Shown: positions 50,982 to 60,340, numbered from the stretch's first letter. The stretch is DNA of 64,000 nucleotides from Segatella hominis (GCF_019249725.2 NZ_CP137559.1:229501-293500), one strand, 5' to 3'. Translations and numbers: made by a program. Notes: generated by a model from the sequence alone, not told the origin.

Positions 50982-52667
50982 TTATTTAGCTTTTCCGCTA
51001 ACTTTGTTTGATAATTTTCCTTTTGCCTTTTGCACAGCAACTGGCTTTTTAGGGAATGCTGCATTTTCCTCGAATACTTCCAATGTTTTCTTGATGACAG
51101 GATCATCCTGATTGATGTATTGAGACCAAGCCTGCTCATTAAGCATGTTGTAAATAATTCGACCATTGAGTACACGCTCTAAAAGTTTGTGCGACTTTCT
51201 TATCAGCAGATTGCGGCGTTGTAATCCATGCTTGTCTGCATAATTAGCAAACTTCTCAACCATGTCTTGTTTTACAAGATAATCTGAAAGTTCCATCATC
51301 TCTTTAAAGTTATTCAACTTAGGACGATTATTGTCTGTATAGATGAATGCGTATTGAAGAATCAGGCCACTCATGCTGGCTTCTTTGAAATATGAGGTCA
51401 TGCCCAACGTATCTTCCGGCACGAAGATGTCAGGTGTGATACCACCACCGCCATATACCACTCTGCCCAATCCTGTATGGTAGGCAGGACCGGTGTGCTT
51501 GATGCTGTCTTGCGAGAAGAACTCACCATGCTGGTAGCGATCCAGTAAATCTTGCTCATAATCTTTATCGTCGCCCATGGTATATGGCTTCTGTATGCAA
51601 CGTCCGGAAGGAGTGTAGTACCTTGCAATAGTCAGTCGGATTAGACTGTGATCTGGGAATTCCAACTGTTGCTGTACCAAACCTTTACCAAAAGAGCGGC
51701 GGCCGATAATAGTGGCGCGGTCATTGTCCTGCATGGCACCTGCAAATATTTCTGCAGATGAAGCAGAACCTTCATTAATAAGTACCACTAAAGGTATATC
51801 CTGATAGGAACCTTTACCATCGCTGCGATATTCCTGACGTGGAGATTTACGTCCCTGTGTATAGACTATCAGCTTTTTATCAGACAGGAATTCATTAGCC
51901 ATGTTTACAGCTGCCGAAAGATAACCGCCGGAGTTGTCTCGCAGGTCGATGCAGAGATTCTTGAAACCTTTCTGTGACAACTTAGCTAAAGCTATCAACA
52001 TCTCAGGATAGGTGTTCTCACCGAAATTCTTAATACGAATATATCCGGTAGTTTTATCCAACATGTATGCAGCAGTGACGCTCTTGGTTGGAATCTCACC
52101 ACGGGTTACGGTATAAGTTTGTACTTTATTGCTGCCATAACGCACAACGCCAATTTTAACTTTTGTATCTTTTGGACCTTTCAAACGGTGCATCGCTTCC
52201 TGGTTGGTGACAATTTTGCCTACAAAAGGTTTGCCATCTACTGCTACGATTTTATCACCAGCCAAAAGACCGGCTTTTTCTGCAGGTCCGTTTTGGATGA
52301 CATTCTGAATGTGGATGGTGTCGTCTCTGATGACAAATTCTACACCTACTCCAGAGAATGAGCCTTTGAGGTCGTCTGTTGCTGCAGCCGCATCTTTTGC
52401 GCTTATATAGACAGAGTGTGGGTCTAATTCTGCCAAGATTAATGGAATAGCCTCATCTACCAACGAGTCGATATTGACAGCATCAACATACTGGTCATCT
52501 ATAATGTGTAGCAGATTGTTGAGTCGGTTGCTTCCACTATTGATGATGTTGAGTCGGTTGCCAGAGAAGTGGTTGGAGAAAAAAGAGCCAAGAAATATAC
52601 CCACCACGACACAAGCGGCCATGATGATTGGCATAAATCGATTGTTCTTGTTTTTATTCATAATCAT
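50982..52667 (-). CDS. S41-family C-terminal processing peptidase (CtpA-like)
   Basis: A 561-aa periplasmic serine protease. An N-terminal membrane segment (about 11-32) anchors it, then a PDZ domain (GVGVEFVIRDDTIHIQNV onward), then the catalytic core with S303 (GSASSAE) and K328 (FGKG), 25 residues apart as in tail-specific proteases. It probably trims or degrades envelope proteins. There are two adjacent start Mets (residues 1 and 3). It follows dCMP deaminase on the same strand after 58 bases. Confidence 0.94.
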   Translation of the reverse strand: MIMNKNKNNRFMPIIMAACVVVGIFLGSFFSNHFSGNRLNIINSGSNRLNNLLHIIDDQYVDAVNIDSLVDEAIPLILAELDPHSVYISAKDAAAATDDLKGSFSGVGVEFVIRDDTIHIQNVIQNGPAEKAGLLAGDKIVAVDGKPFVGKIVTNQEAMHRLKGPKDTKVKIGVVRYGSNKVQTYTVTRGEIPTKSVTAAYMLDKTTGYIRIKNFGENTYPEMLIALAKLSQKGFKNLCIDLRDNSGGYLSAAVNMANEFLSDKKLIVYTQGRKSPRQEYRSDGKGSYQDIPLVVLINEGSASSAEIFAGAMQDNDRATIIGRRSFGKGLVQQQLEFPDHSLIRLTIARYYTPSGRCIQKPYTMGDDKDYEQDLLDRYQHGEFFSQDSIKHTGPAYHTGLGRVVYGGGGITPDIFVPEDTLGMTSYFKEASMSGLILQYAFIYTDNNRPKLNNFKEMMELSDYLVKQDMVEKFANYADKHGLQRRNLLIRKSHKLLERVLNGRIIYNMLNEQAWSQYINQDDPVIKKTLEVFEENAAFPKKPVAVQKAKGKLSNKVSGKAK

Positions 52668-52725
52668 GTTTTATACTAACGTTATATTCTACTATTTGCT
52701 CTTGTTTGTATTTGTCATGAGAAGC

Positions 52726-53181
52726 CTATTCATTTTCAGTTTGAGCAATTTGCTGGTTTATATCCAGATACTCAACTTTAATCCCTGCTCTTTCCATGAG
52801 TTGGATTCCATCATTGAGTCTGTATTTTTCTGCATATACTACGCGCTTGATTCCTGCTTGAATGATGAGTTTGGCACATTCTATACAAGGAGATGCGGTT
52901 ACGTAGAGTGTACTGCCGTCACTATTATTGCTGCTTCTTGCCAATTTTGTGATGGCATTGGCTTCTGCATGGAGAACATACGGTTTGGTAATATCATTTT
53001 CTTCGCAGATATTCTCGAAGCCGCTTGGAGTACCATTGTATCCATCACTGATAATCATTTTATCTTTGACTACCAGTGCTCCTACCTGTCTGCGTTTGCA
53101 ATAACTGTTTTCTGCCCAAATGCGAGCCATTCTTAAATATCGCAAATCCAGTTTTGTCTGCTTAGAAAGTCCGTTCTCCAT
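52726..53181 (-). CDS. dCMP deaminase family protein
   Basis: A 151-aa zinc enzyme that converts dCMP to dUMP for thymidylate synthesis. The zinc ligands are H71 (HAEANA, with catalytic E73) and the Cys pair C99 and C102 (PCIEC). Its length and layout match ComEB/dCMP deaminases. It is 6 bases after the M3 peptidase gene, so they share a transcript, although the functions are not linked. Confidence 0.92.
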   Translation of the reverse strand: MENGLSKQTKLDLRYLRMARIWAENSYCKRRQVGALVVKDKMIISDGYNGTPSGFENICEENDITKPYVLHAEANAITKLARSSNNSDGSTLYVTASPCIECAKLIIQAGIKRVVYAEKYRLNDGIQLMERAGIKVEYLDINQQIAQTENE

Positions 53182-53187
53182 AACCTT

Positions 53188-55281
53188 TTAATTAACATTC
53201 ACATTTTTCTTTATTTCGTTTCTCTCAAGCAAGGCATCTATCGTAGGTTCTTGACCACGGAATCGCTTATATAATGTCATTGGGTGTTCTGTTCCTCCTT
53301 TAGACAAAATATTATCTCTGAAACTTTTTGCTGTAGCTTGATCGAAGATACCATTTTTCTTGAAAACGCTGAATGCATCAGCATCCAGTACTTCAGCCCA
53401 TTTGTAGCTGTAGTATCCCGCAGCATATCCACCAGCCATGATGTGGGAGAAGGTTACAGTCATACAGGTGTCTAGTAACTGAGGTAGAATCATGGCCTTT
53501 TCCCATGCTTTCTTTTCGAATGGGATGATGTCGTCTGTGAACGCATCTTTTTTCGTGTAATATGCCATATCAAGAAGTCCAAAACTTACCTGTCTCAAGC
53601 ACGCATAAGCCGCCATGAAGTTGCGGCTTTTGACGATGCGCTCTGTCAGTTCGTCAGGTAAAGGCTCGCCTGTTTCATAATGGAAGGCAAATGTGCGTAG
53701 AAAATCTTTTTCTATGGCATAGTTCTCCATAAATTGGGATGGTAATTCTACGAAGTCCCACCAGACGTTTGTACCTGAAAGGCTTTCAAAACGGGTGTTG
53801 GCAAACATACCATGTAAACTGTGACCGAATTCGTGCAGGAATGTCTCTACTTCTCCTAATGTCAGAAGAGCAGGCTTTTCCTCTGTAGGCTTGGTGAAAT
53901 TAGTCACTACGCTTACATGAGGTCGTACATTGTTGCCTTTATGGTCTATCCATTGACCTTGGAATTCAGTCATCCATGCCCCTCCTTGTTTACCCTTTCG
54001 TGGGAAGAAGTCTGCATAGAATACAGCGAGATAACTGCCGTCTTTATCGAATACTTCGTATGCTTTTACGTCAGGGTGATATACCGGTATTTCCTTGTTT
54101 TCTTTGAAGGTGATTCCATATAACTTGTTTGCAAGACCGAATACTCCCTCGATCACTTTGTCCAACTGGAAATATGGTCGTAGCATTTCGGCATCCAGAT
54201 TGAATTTCTTCATCTGGAGTTTGTGTGAATAGAAACTGAAGTCCCATGGCTGCATTTCGAAATCGTTACCTTCCATCTCCTTTGCCAGTTCTTCGATTTC
54301 CTTCACCTCCTTGATAGCAGTTGGTTTATAGGCATCAATGAGATCATTCAGAAGTTTATAGACATTTTCTATATTGCTTGCCATGCGATGCTTGAGTACA
54401 TAGTCTGCATAGGTACTGTAACCCAAAAGCTGAGCCAGTTCGCGTCGAAGGTTGATGAGGCGCTTGCAGATTTCCAGATTGTTGGAGTCATTGTCATGGG
54501 TACACTCTGTATTGCGTGCCATATACATTTCCTTTCGTAACTCACGCTGTGTAGAGTAAGTCATGAAAGGAGAGTAGCTTGGATAATCTAACGTAAATAT
54601 CCATCCCTCTTTTTCTTGCTCCTTGGCATTCTGGGCAGCTGCTGCTATGGCTGTATTAGGAAGACCGTCCAGCTGGGTCTCGTCTGTTATATGCAGTGTA
54701 TATGCTTTGTTCTCCTTTAATACATTTTGAGAAAACTGGAGTGTGAGCATACTGGCTTCTTCTGTCAGTTTGCGGAGTTTTTCCTTTCCTTCTTCATCGA
54801 GCAAGGCACCACTTCTTACAAAACTATCATAACTTGTATCGAGCAGCATCTGTTCTTCTGCTGTCAACTCTCGGTTGGGATGATCATGTACAAACTTGAC
54901 TCTTTCAAATAACTTCTTGTTCAGAGTGATGTCATTGGCATGCTTGGTGAGGATAGGACTTAGCTTCTGTGCCAAAGCTTCCATTTCGTCACAGGTTTCC
55001 GCACTCATCATGCAGGAAAAAACGTTGGAAACTCGACTCAGAAGGTCGTAATAATGTTCTCCCTTTTCTGTATCTACACGCGCAATGGTATTCTCGAAGG
55101 TAGGCTCTGCGGGGTCGTTGATAAGCTTATCTGTAGATTCATCATCGCGACGTATTCCCTCCATGAAAGCCTCTTCGTAATCTTCAAGTTTTATACGATG
55201 GAATGGCACCGTGTTGTGCGGCGTATTATAAGATTCGAAAAATGGATTTATTCTCTTTTCTATATTCTTTTCATCAAGCAT
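53188..55281 (-). CDS. M3-family oligopeptidase (dipeptidyl carboxypeptidase-like)
   Basis: A 697-aa zinc metallopeptidase. The zinc motif HEFGHSLHG is at H483-E484-x-x-H487, with the third ligand Glu expected about 25 residues later. No signal peptide is visible, so it acts in the cytosol on short peptides, as Dcp or oligopeptidase A do. The start at 55281 is preferred; a TTG 9 codons upstream would put the start inside the -7 box. It is first in a unit with dCMP deaminase, the S41 peptidase and 5-FCL. Confidence 0.93.
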   Translation of the reverse strand: MLDEKNIEKRINPFFESYNTPHNTVPFHRIKLEDYEEAFMEGIRRDDESTDKLINDPAEPTFENTIARVDTEKGEHYYDLLSRVSNVFSCMMSAETCDEMEALAQKLSPILTKHANDITLNKKLFERVKFVHDHPNRELTAEEQMLLDTSYDSFVRSGALLDEEGKEKLRKLTEEASMLTLQFSQNVLKENKAYTLHITDETQLDGLPNTAIAAAAQNAKEQEKEGWIFTLDYPSYSPFMTYSTQRELRKEMYMARNTECTHDNDSNNLEICKRLINLRRELAQLLGYSTYADYVLKHRMASNIENVYKLLNDLIDAYKPTAIKEVKEIEELAKEMEGNDFEMQPWDFSFYSHKLQMKKFNLDAEMLRPYFQLDKVIEGVFGLANKLYGITFKENKEIPVYHPDVKAYEVFDKDGSYLAVFYADFFPRKGKQGGAWMTEFQGQWIDHKGNNVRPHVSVVTNFTKPTEEKPALLTLGEVETFLHEFGHSLHGMFANTRFESLSGTNVWWDFVELPSQFMENYAIEKDFLRTFAFHYETGEPLPDELTERIVKSRNFMAAYACLRQVSFGLLDMAYYTKKDAFTDDIIPFEKKAWEKAMILPQLLDTCMTVTFSHIMAGGYAAGYYSYKWAEVLDADAFSVFKKNGIFDQATAKSFRDNILSKGGTEHPMTLYKRFRGQEPTIDALLERNEIKKNVNVN

Positions 55282-55305
55282 ACTGACTTTCTTTTTATTT
55301 TGGTG

Positions 55306-55313
55306 CAAAATTA
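55306..55313 (-). promoter_or_regulatory. -7 box (TAATTTTG) of the M3 peptidase unit
   Basis: TAATTTTG on the minus strand is 25 bases before the chosen start, giving a short leader of about 20 bases. Confidence 0.65.
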
Positions 55314-55395
55314 GTAAAAAAAGATGTGATTCTCATATCTGTGAGAGAGAATTTAACTAATATTACACTCTTGTTTGATAATTCATATATATTTC

Positions 55396-56070
55396 TTATC
55401 TACTTAACAGTTTCTCAAGGGCAGGGATAAAAATTCTTTCTCTTTGTAAGCGTAATAATCCCTGTGCTTCCAAATTATTTAGAGCTTTGGAAATGTCAAG
55501 TCTGCTATCGTTGAGTTCCTTTGCCATTCTGGTCATTTTGATACGGAATGTTTTCTCTCCACCTGGACGAACGCAACGAGCTTCAAAAAAGCGGATAATG
55601 AGTTCTTCTATATTCCTTGGTGGTACACGCAGGGCTCTTCTGCTCATTTTTTGAGTCTGCGCAGAAATAAAGTTAAGTAAGTTGATACGGAAAATCTCAA
55701 ACAATTCGGAGAGTTTCAATACCTCCTGCTTTTCGAGTCGCATGATACTGCAATCGGTTTTTGCAATATACGTGTGGGTAAATCTTTGGTTGAGTCCGAA
55801 GATTCTCTCTGGTTGGAAAATTTCAGGAGCAGATATGTCTTCTTCGATATTGTAGCCATGGTCATCTGCATCTGTCATGACCTTGATTTCTCCTGTGAGT
55901 AGAAAGAAGAGAGAGAGGCACCGTTCACCGTCTTTCACGATGGCTTCTCCCTCTGATACTTTTAGAAAGTCAAAGCGTGTCTTTCCTGCTGCCTCGTGCA
56001 AGTCGTTGCGACTCATGCCGAGGAAGAGGGGAAGGGAGAGTAATATGTCGTATAATCTGTTTTCTGCCAT
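55396..56070 (-). CDS. Crp/Fnr-family transcriptional regulator
   Basis: A 224-aa protein with an N-terminal cyclic-nucleotide-binding-like beta-barrel (about 15-120) and a C-terminal winged helix (MTRMAKELNDSRLDISKALNNLEAQGLL). There is no iron-sulfur Cys cluster like that of Fnr, so the signal is a small molecule or a redox state sensed in another way. It is last in a minus-strand unit, 43 bases after apbE, which is a flavin-transfer enzyme; this hints at redox or respiratory control. Confidence 0.9.
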   Translation of the reverse strand: MAENRLYDILLSLPLFLGMSRNDLHEAAGKTRFDFLKVSEGEAIVKDGERCLSLFFLLTGEIKVMTDADDHGYNIEEDISAPEIFQPERIFGLNQRFTHTYIAKTDCSIMRLEKQEVLKLSELFEIFRINLLNFISAQTQKMSRRALRVPPRNIEELIIRFFEARCVRPGGEKTFRIKMTRMAKELNDSRLDISKALNNLEAQGLLRLQRERIFIPALEKLLSR

Positions 56071-56113
56071 AGCGTTTTGTTTCTCTCAAACTTTCTTAGA
56101 CGGAGATTTCTGA

Positions 56114-57130
56114 CTATTCTGCTAAAATCTTTTTTATAGATGGAGAATACCATACCCTGTTTTTACCTTGGGCATCTGAATAAATCAGGTATGCGAGTAG
56201 TTCGGGGTGCTTTTCGAGAATTTTCTTTGTTCCATCCATGCCAAGTACCATGAAGGAGGTGGCAAATGCATCTGCTGTTGCGCAATTGTTGGCAATTACT
56301 GTGGCAGAGAGTATATTATGCTGCACGGGATAACCGGTTTTGGGGTCAATGGTATGTGCATATTTCTTGCCGTTTTTGTAATAGAAATTACGATAATTTC
56401 CACTCGTTGCCATAGCTTTGTCCGTGACGTTGAGTACCGTCTGGAGTTCTGTATTAGTATTGAGTGAATCATCCGTAGGCTTATTCACTCCAATGCGCCA
56501 AGGTACTCTTTTTTCACTATTGCCGCAGGTTACTACTTCGCCTCCGATTTCAACCATAAAGTTTTCAACACCTTTTTTCTTCAGTAAGCGGGCTACGACA
56601 TCACTTCCGTATCCTTTTGCGATGGCTGAACAGTCTAACATTGTATTGGGATTCTGTTTCTTGATATAGTCATTTTCCAGACTCACCTTATGAAATCCCA
56701 CGATGGCTTTGAGGCTATCTATAGTCTCCTTGCTTGGCGCCTTTCCCTGCTTGAATCCGAATCCCCAAGTGTTGACCATAGGTGCTACGGTAATGTCAAA
56801 GGCGCCATTGGTTTCTTTGGATATATTTTCTGCTAGTTGGAAAACCTCCTTGAACATTTTGTCAACCTTTATGTTCTCGTTACGATTGATTTTAGAAATG
56901 ATAGACCCTTTGTTAAATGGTGAAAGCGATTGATCTACTTTCTGTAGTTCGGCCTCAATTTCTTTCTGGTAGTTTTCGTCACTCTGATAAGTTATATGGT
57001 ATATGGTTCCGAAAACGAAACCCTCGTCATGCTGATAAGGGGTGACATGTTGCTGGCGTATGATAAAGATGGTACCGATAACCAGTATTGCCAGAAAAGG
57101 AAGTTGCCATATCAATTTCTTCTTGTTCAT
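56114..57130 (-). CDS. apbE: FAD:protein FMN transferase
   Basis: Attaches FMN to Thr or Ser residues of membrane redox proteins such as the Nqr or Rnf subunits. The 338-aa protein has an N-terminal anchor segment (about 9-25), the DCSAIAKGYGSD motif, GGEVVTCG, and HTIDPKTGYPV near the C-terminus. It works outside the cytoplasmic membrane. It follows the DUF6048 gene after 25 bases and precedes the Crp-type regulator. Confidence 0.94.
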   Translation of the reverse strand: MNKKKLIWQLPFLAILVIGTIFIIRQQHVTPYQHDEGFVFGTIYHITYQSDENYQKEIEAELQKVDQSLSPFNKGSIISKINRNENIKVDKMFKEVFQLAENISKETNGAFDITVAPMVNTWGFGFKQGKAPSKETIDSLKAIVGFHKVSLENDYIKKQNPNTMLDCSAIAKGYGSDVVARLLKKKGVENFMVEIGGEVVTCGNSEKRVPWRIGVNKPTDDSLNTNTELQTVLNVTDKAMATSGNYRNFYYKNGKKYAHTIDPKTGYPVQHNILSATVIANNCATADAFATSFMVLGMDGTKKILEKHPELLAYLIYSDAQGKNRVWYSPSIKKILAE

Positions 57131-57155
57131 ATTTTATGAATTTGTTAGAGATTTT

Positions 57156-57851
57156 TTAAAACTCGTATGCGATGTTGAATGTGCCTCCGAAACGGGAATT
57201 TCCCTGTTTTCCAAATCCTGGAACATACCATGTATTTCCCAGTTCTCCATTGTTGTGGGCGATACGGCGTCTGTATCTTACACTCCAACCCATTCTGATG
57301 GGTCCCCAAATCTTGGCATCTACCCCAAAAAGTATTTCCATCCAGTGATAGTTGCAGGATACATCTTTTGCTTCGTATGGAGAGGTGGTGCCCCAGATGG
57401 GATCTGTCATCTCCGGACCAGTCAAGTCATATTTGTAGGAAGTGAAAGCATATCTCAGACCACCATAGAGACGGTAGATGTCATGCTTGTTCTTCATCAG
57501 GTTCCAATCCATACCGATACGGGCATAGGGTGCACTTGTCTTATAGTGCAGATTGGTTCCTTCGTCCTTGGCGTCTGCTTTTCCTAAACCTAATTCAACG
57601 ACAGGGAAGTACTTGTCTTTTAGGTTGATGCGCAAGGCTGCTTCATACTGACCGTAGTCGCCAAGCAGCATCTGTCCTGCTCCAAAAGCATCAACACTTA
57701 TAGCCACGCCTCTTAATAGAGGTATGGTGTCAGCCTGAGCGATCACTTTCTTTACTTTTGACTGTGCAAAGGTTGGGACGCTTGCGAAAAGTAATAGAAT
57801 GCTAATCGCGAGTGCCGAAATATATGAGGAAATGAGATTTCGTTGCATCAA
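57156..57851 (-). CDS. DUF6048 predicted outer-membrane beta-barrel protein
   Basis: A 231-aa exported protein. The signal peptide (about 1-29, ending TFAQ) is followed by alternating beta-strand sequence and a C-terminus ending NIAYEF, as in small outer-membrane barrels. It belongs to a Bacteroidetes family of unknown function that usually pairs with DUF6452. Its start codon overlaps the end of the DUF6452 gene by 50 bases, an unusually long overlap; the second Met gives a 47-base overlap. Confidence 0.83.
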   Translation of the reverse strand: MMQRNLISSYISALAISILLLFASVPTFAQSKVKKVIAQADTIPLLRGVAISVDAFGAGQMLLGDYGQYEAALRINLKDKYFPVVELGLGKADAKDEGTNLHYKTSAPYARIGMDWNLMKNKHDIYRLYGGLRYAFTSYKYDLTGPEMTDPIWGTTSPYEAKDVSCNYHWMEILFGVDAKIWGPIRMGWSVRYRRRIAHNNGELGNTWYVPGFGKQGNSRFGGTFNIAYEF

Positions 57852-58284
57852 AATTTACGTCTTTATGGTTGATGACTACAGAATCTATCAAGTGGTGAGT
57901 CGTCGTAACTCCCGTAATCGTATGGAAGTAGGACGGACTGCAATCGATAGATTCGAAATGTGGATGATTGTCTTTTGCTACGATGAGGGTATCATTGAAT
58001 ACACGCTCTTGGACATCTTGAATCTCGAAATAGAGTGTGTCTGCTGCATTTGTATAACTCATCGGTAGCATAAAGCTATCTACATTCTCATCCTTATTGA
58101 TGAGAATGCTGTCTTCTCCATCTCTTTTGTTTGTCGAGATGGTTATGTATGAACCTGTGAGTTGTGTTACGTTTCCGTCCAGTTTGTATTTGGTATATAC
58201 CGTATTGTTGAGGGGACAGTCGAGCGTGGAACAACTCACCATCGTTATGATGGCGAACAGGATGGTAGGAATTATTTTCCGCAT
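57802..58284 (-). CDS. DUF6452 lipoprotein
   Basis: A 160-aa lipoprotein whose signal peptide ends with MVSC (lipidated Cys near residue 18). A beta-rich domain with NTVYTKYKLDGNV follows. The family is known only from Bacteroidetes and has no assigned function; its pairing and overlap with DUF6048 suggest that the two form an envelope complex. It starts 13 bases before the end of the GT2 gene. Confidence 0.82.
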   Translation of the reverse strand: MRKIIPTILFAIITMVSCSTLDCPLNNTVYTKYKLDGNVTQLTGSYITISTNKRDGEDSILINKDENVDSFMLPMSYTNAADTLYFEIQDVQERVFNDTLIVAKDNHPHFESIDCSPSYFHTITGVTTTHHLIDSVVINHKDVNFDATKSHFLIYFGTRD

Positions 58285-59243
58285 CTTATCTCTTTTTCTA
58301 TTTGATAATCATTACGATTTGGATTCTGGCGGCTGATAAGGTCGCCTAAAAAGCCTGCAAGGAATAGTTGGCTTCCTAACAACATGGCTGTCAGGGCAAT
58401 GAAGAAATATGGGGAATCTGTGATGAGGTGCCCATATACACCTTGGTGGAGTTCTATCAACTTATCAACTCCCAATCCTATGAGGGAAAGGAAGGCTATG
58501 AAGAATACCACACTACCCAAGAAACCGAATACGTGCATAGGCTTCTTTCCGAAGTTGCTCAGGAACCAAAGTGTCATTAGGTCCAGATAACCATTGACAA
58601 AGCGATTCCAGCCCATGAATTTGGAGGTGCCAAATTTACGTGCCTGGTGGTGTACTGGTTTTTCTCCGATTTTGTCAAAACCTGCATTCTTTGCCAGATA
58701 TGGGATATATCTGTGCATTTCTCCGTAAACTTCTATGTTTTTGATGACATCTTTACGGTAAGCTTTCAGTCCGCAGTTGAAATCATGCAGGTTGTGGATG
58801 CCACTCACTTTGCGTGCTGTGGCATTGAAGAGCTTTGTTGGGATGGTCTTGGAAAGTGGATCTCCCTGTTTGCGGTTCTGCTTGTATCCGGAAACCAGAT
58901 CGTACCCCTCTTTGGTAATCATATGATAAAGTGCAGGAATCTCATCCGGAGAATCCTGTAAGTCTGCATCCATTGTAATAACAACATCGCCTTGAGCTTC
59001 CTTGAATCCGCAGAATAGGGCAGGACTTTTTCCATAGTTACGGCGGAATTTGATGCCCTTTACGTTTGCTGACTTTTCTGCAAGTTCTTCGATGACCTCC
59101 CAGGAATGGTCGGTAGAACCATCGTTAACGAATATGACCTCAAAGCTAAAGTCGTTGGCTTTCATTACGCGTTCTATCCACGCATAAAGTTCTGGCAAAG
59201 ATTCTTCCTCATTAAATAGAGGTACAACAACTGTTATGTCCAT
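58272..59243 (-). CDS. Family 2 glycosyltransferase (polyprenyl-phosphate sugar transferase type)
   Basis: A 323-aa membrane-bound glycosyltransferase of the GtrB/dolichol-phosphate-mannose-synthase type. The GT-A domain (1-215) has VVPLFNEEESLPELY, the DxD motif in TMDADLQDSPDEIP and the later acceptor region KVSGIHNLHDFNCGLKAYR. Two C-terminal membrane segments follow (about 232-300). It would load a sugar from a nucleotide sugar onto undecaprenyl phosphate on the cytosolic side. It is second in the minus-strand unit after the DUF4199 gene. Confidence 0.92.
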   Translation of the reverse strand: MDITVVVPLFNEEESLPELYAWIERVMKANDFSFEVIFVNDGSTDHSWEVIEELAEKSANVKGIKFRRNYGKSPALFCGFKEAQGDVVITMDADLQDSPDEIPALYHMITKEGYDLVSGYKQNRKQGDPLSKTIPTKLFNATARKVSGIHNLHDFNCGLKAYRKDVIKNIEVYGEMHRYIPYLAKNAGFDKIGEKPVHHQARKFGTSKFMGWNRFVNGYLDLMTLWFLSNFGKKPMHVFGFLGSVVFFIAFLSLIGLGVDKLIELHQGVYGHLITDSPYFFIALTAMLLGSQLFLAGFLGDLISRQNPNRNDYQIEKEIRCGK

Positions 59244-59264
59244 TTTTTATTCTTGGTTTATAAT

Positions 59265-59798
59265 TTATTCTTTCTTTTGTTTTCTACTCATGAGTGCTGC
59301 AATCGCTGGACTCAGGATAATGGCAGCAAATATATCTGTAATCATGAATGCTGCAGCCCAGGATATAGGTTTCATCATACTGATGGCTTCTATGAGTGTC
59401 TTTATCTCGTTGGCTGGAAAATTGTATGTTTTCAGCATCAGGGTGTAATTGTCTATGATATAGCTCATGAAAACACCTGTGTCAAGGAATTTAAACCATA
59501 GAAATTGAACTATGGTCAGGAGTAAGGTTGCATTGAAGAATGTTTGTGCGCAATAAAATAAACCTCTTCGGAAAGAAATGGTTCCATCCAATGCATCGTC
59601 TCTGAATGCCTTCAGTCTTTTTGCTACCACAAATGGAGTGCTGATAGCCAAGATGTTGGCCAATAAACTAAGCAAAGCATAGCCTGGCGTTACCGACCAC
59701 ATGGTGGATGCAAAACTGGCTATCCAAACAGCGCCCAAAATGGCTCCGTCCTGTCTGGCAAAAGCTTTTGTTTGTGTAATCTTTACTACATCTATCAT
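59265..59798 (-). CDS. DUF4199 membrane protein
   Basis: A 177-aa protein with four hydrophobic segments and the DUF4199-type spacing (AILGAVWIASFASTMWSV, FNATLLLTIVQFLWFKFL). The family is widespread in Bacteroidetes and has no known function. It leads a unit with the GT2 gene 21 bases after it, so a link to lipid-linked sugar synthesis is possible. A -7 box lies about 80 bases upstream. Confidence 0.85.
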   Translation of the reverse strand: MIDVVKITQTKAFARQDGAILGAVWIASFASTMWSVTPGYALLSLLANILAISTPFVVAKRLKAFRDDALDGTISFRRGLFYCAQTFFNATLLLTIVQFLWFKFLDTGVFMSYIIDNYTLMLKTYNFPANEIKTLIEAISMMKPISWAAAFMITDIFAAIILSPAIAALMSRKQKKE

Positions 59799-59876
59799 TT
59801 TGATTATTTTCCTTTAGCTATTTTTATAATGATATGTTTATGAAATAATTCTTGCTATATTTCTTATACTATCTTG

Positions 59877-59909
59877 CAAAATTACGTAATTTTCTGCACA
59901 TACCGACAA
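59877..59909 (-). promoter_or_regulatory. Promoter of the DUF4199-GT2 unit
   Basis: On the minus strand TAATTTTG (59884-59877) is preceded by TTG at 59909-59907, 22 bases further upstream. It starts a leader of about 70 bases. Confidence 0.55.
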
Positions 59910-60051
59910 TATTCCCTTTATTTTTATATATATTTTGTATTGTTTGTCAAAAAGTTGCCCGGAAATAGGAGAGAGAAGGAATCTGTTTATATATAATAAA
60001 GGAGGCTGTCTGTATATAATAAATGGTATCAGTCTGAATATAAAAGTCTAT

Positions 60052-60085
60052 AAAAACAAAAAAAGAACTTCCTTCATGGAAGTTC
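60052..60085 (-). terminator. Terminator after tRNA-Thr
   Basis: On the minus strand GAACTTCC (60085-60078) pairs with GGAAGTTC (60072-60065) around an ATGAA loop and is followed by TTTTTTTGTTTTT. It ends the SRP RNA-tRNA transcript. Confidence 0.88.
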
Positions 60086-60092
60086 CTTTTTG

Positions 60093-60166
60093 AGCCTCTT
60101 GTCGGATTCGAACCAACGACCCCGAGATTACAAATCACGTGCTCTGGCCAACTGAGCTAAAGAGGC
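60093..60166 (-). tRNA. tRNA-Thr (anticodon TGT)
   Basis: Minus-strand GCCTCTTTAGCTCAGTTGG starts a full cloverleaf of 74 bases. The acceptor pairs GCCTCTT with AAGAGGC, and the T-arm has GGTTCGAATCC. The anticodon loop TTTGTAA gives TGT, reading ACA and other Thr codons. The anticodon stem has one T-T mismatch in the middle pair. No CCA is encoded. The terminator follows 8 bases downstream. Confidence 0.93.
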
Positions 60167-60170
60167 GGGT

Positions 60171-60266
60171 GGACAAGCGATTCATATCGCACCGCTACAA
60201 CCAAGTACCCTTGCTATGTTCCCATCCTGGGGGATTCCGAGGGAGCTGGTCGTATGAGACTTGTCC
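60171..60266 (-). ncRNA. ffs: Signal recognition particle RNA (4.5S-type)
   Basis: On the minus strand GGACAAG at the 5' end pairs with CTTGTCC at the 3' end. The apical region has CCAGGATGGGAACATAGCAA, which resembles the CAGG...GGAAGgaAGCA core of bacterial SRP RNA, and the returning strand has GGTTGTAGCGG where 4.5S RNA has GGATGTAGCTGG. The RNA binds Ffh and guides membrane proteins to the translocon. It lies 4 bases ahead of tRNA-Thr and has a strong promoter, so the two are probably processed from one transcript. The exact ends are not certain. Confidence 0.78.
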
Positions 60267-60308
60267 GTCTCAATGTGCTTTAAAATGCTTATTGCTTTTA
60301 AGCGGGTG

Positions 60309-60340
60309 CAAAGGTACGACTTTATTTTGTATTGACCAAA
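60309..60340 (-). promoter_or_regulatory. Promoter of the SRP RNA-tRNA-Thr transcript (TTTG-20-TACCTTTG)
   Basis: On the minus strand TTTG (60340-60337) and TACCTTTG (60316-60309) are 20 bases apart, a full consensus match. The start should be near 60303, about 35 bases before the mature SRP RNA. Confidence 0.82.
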
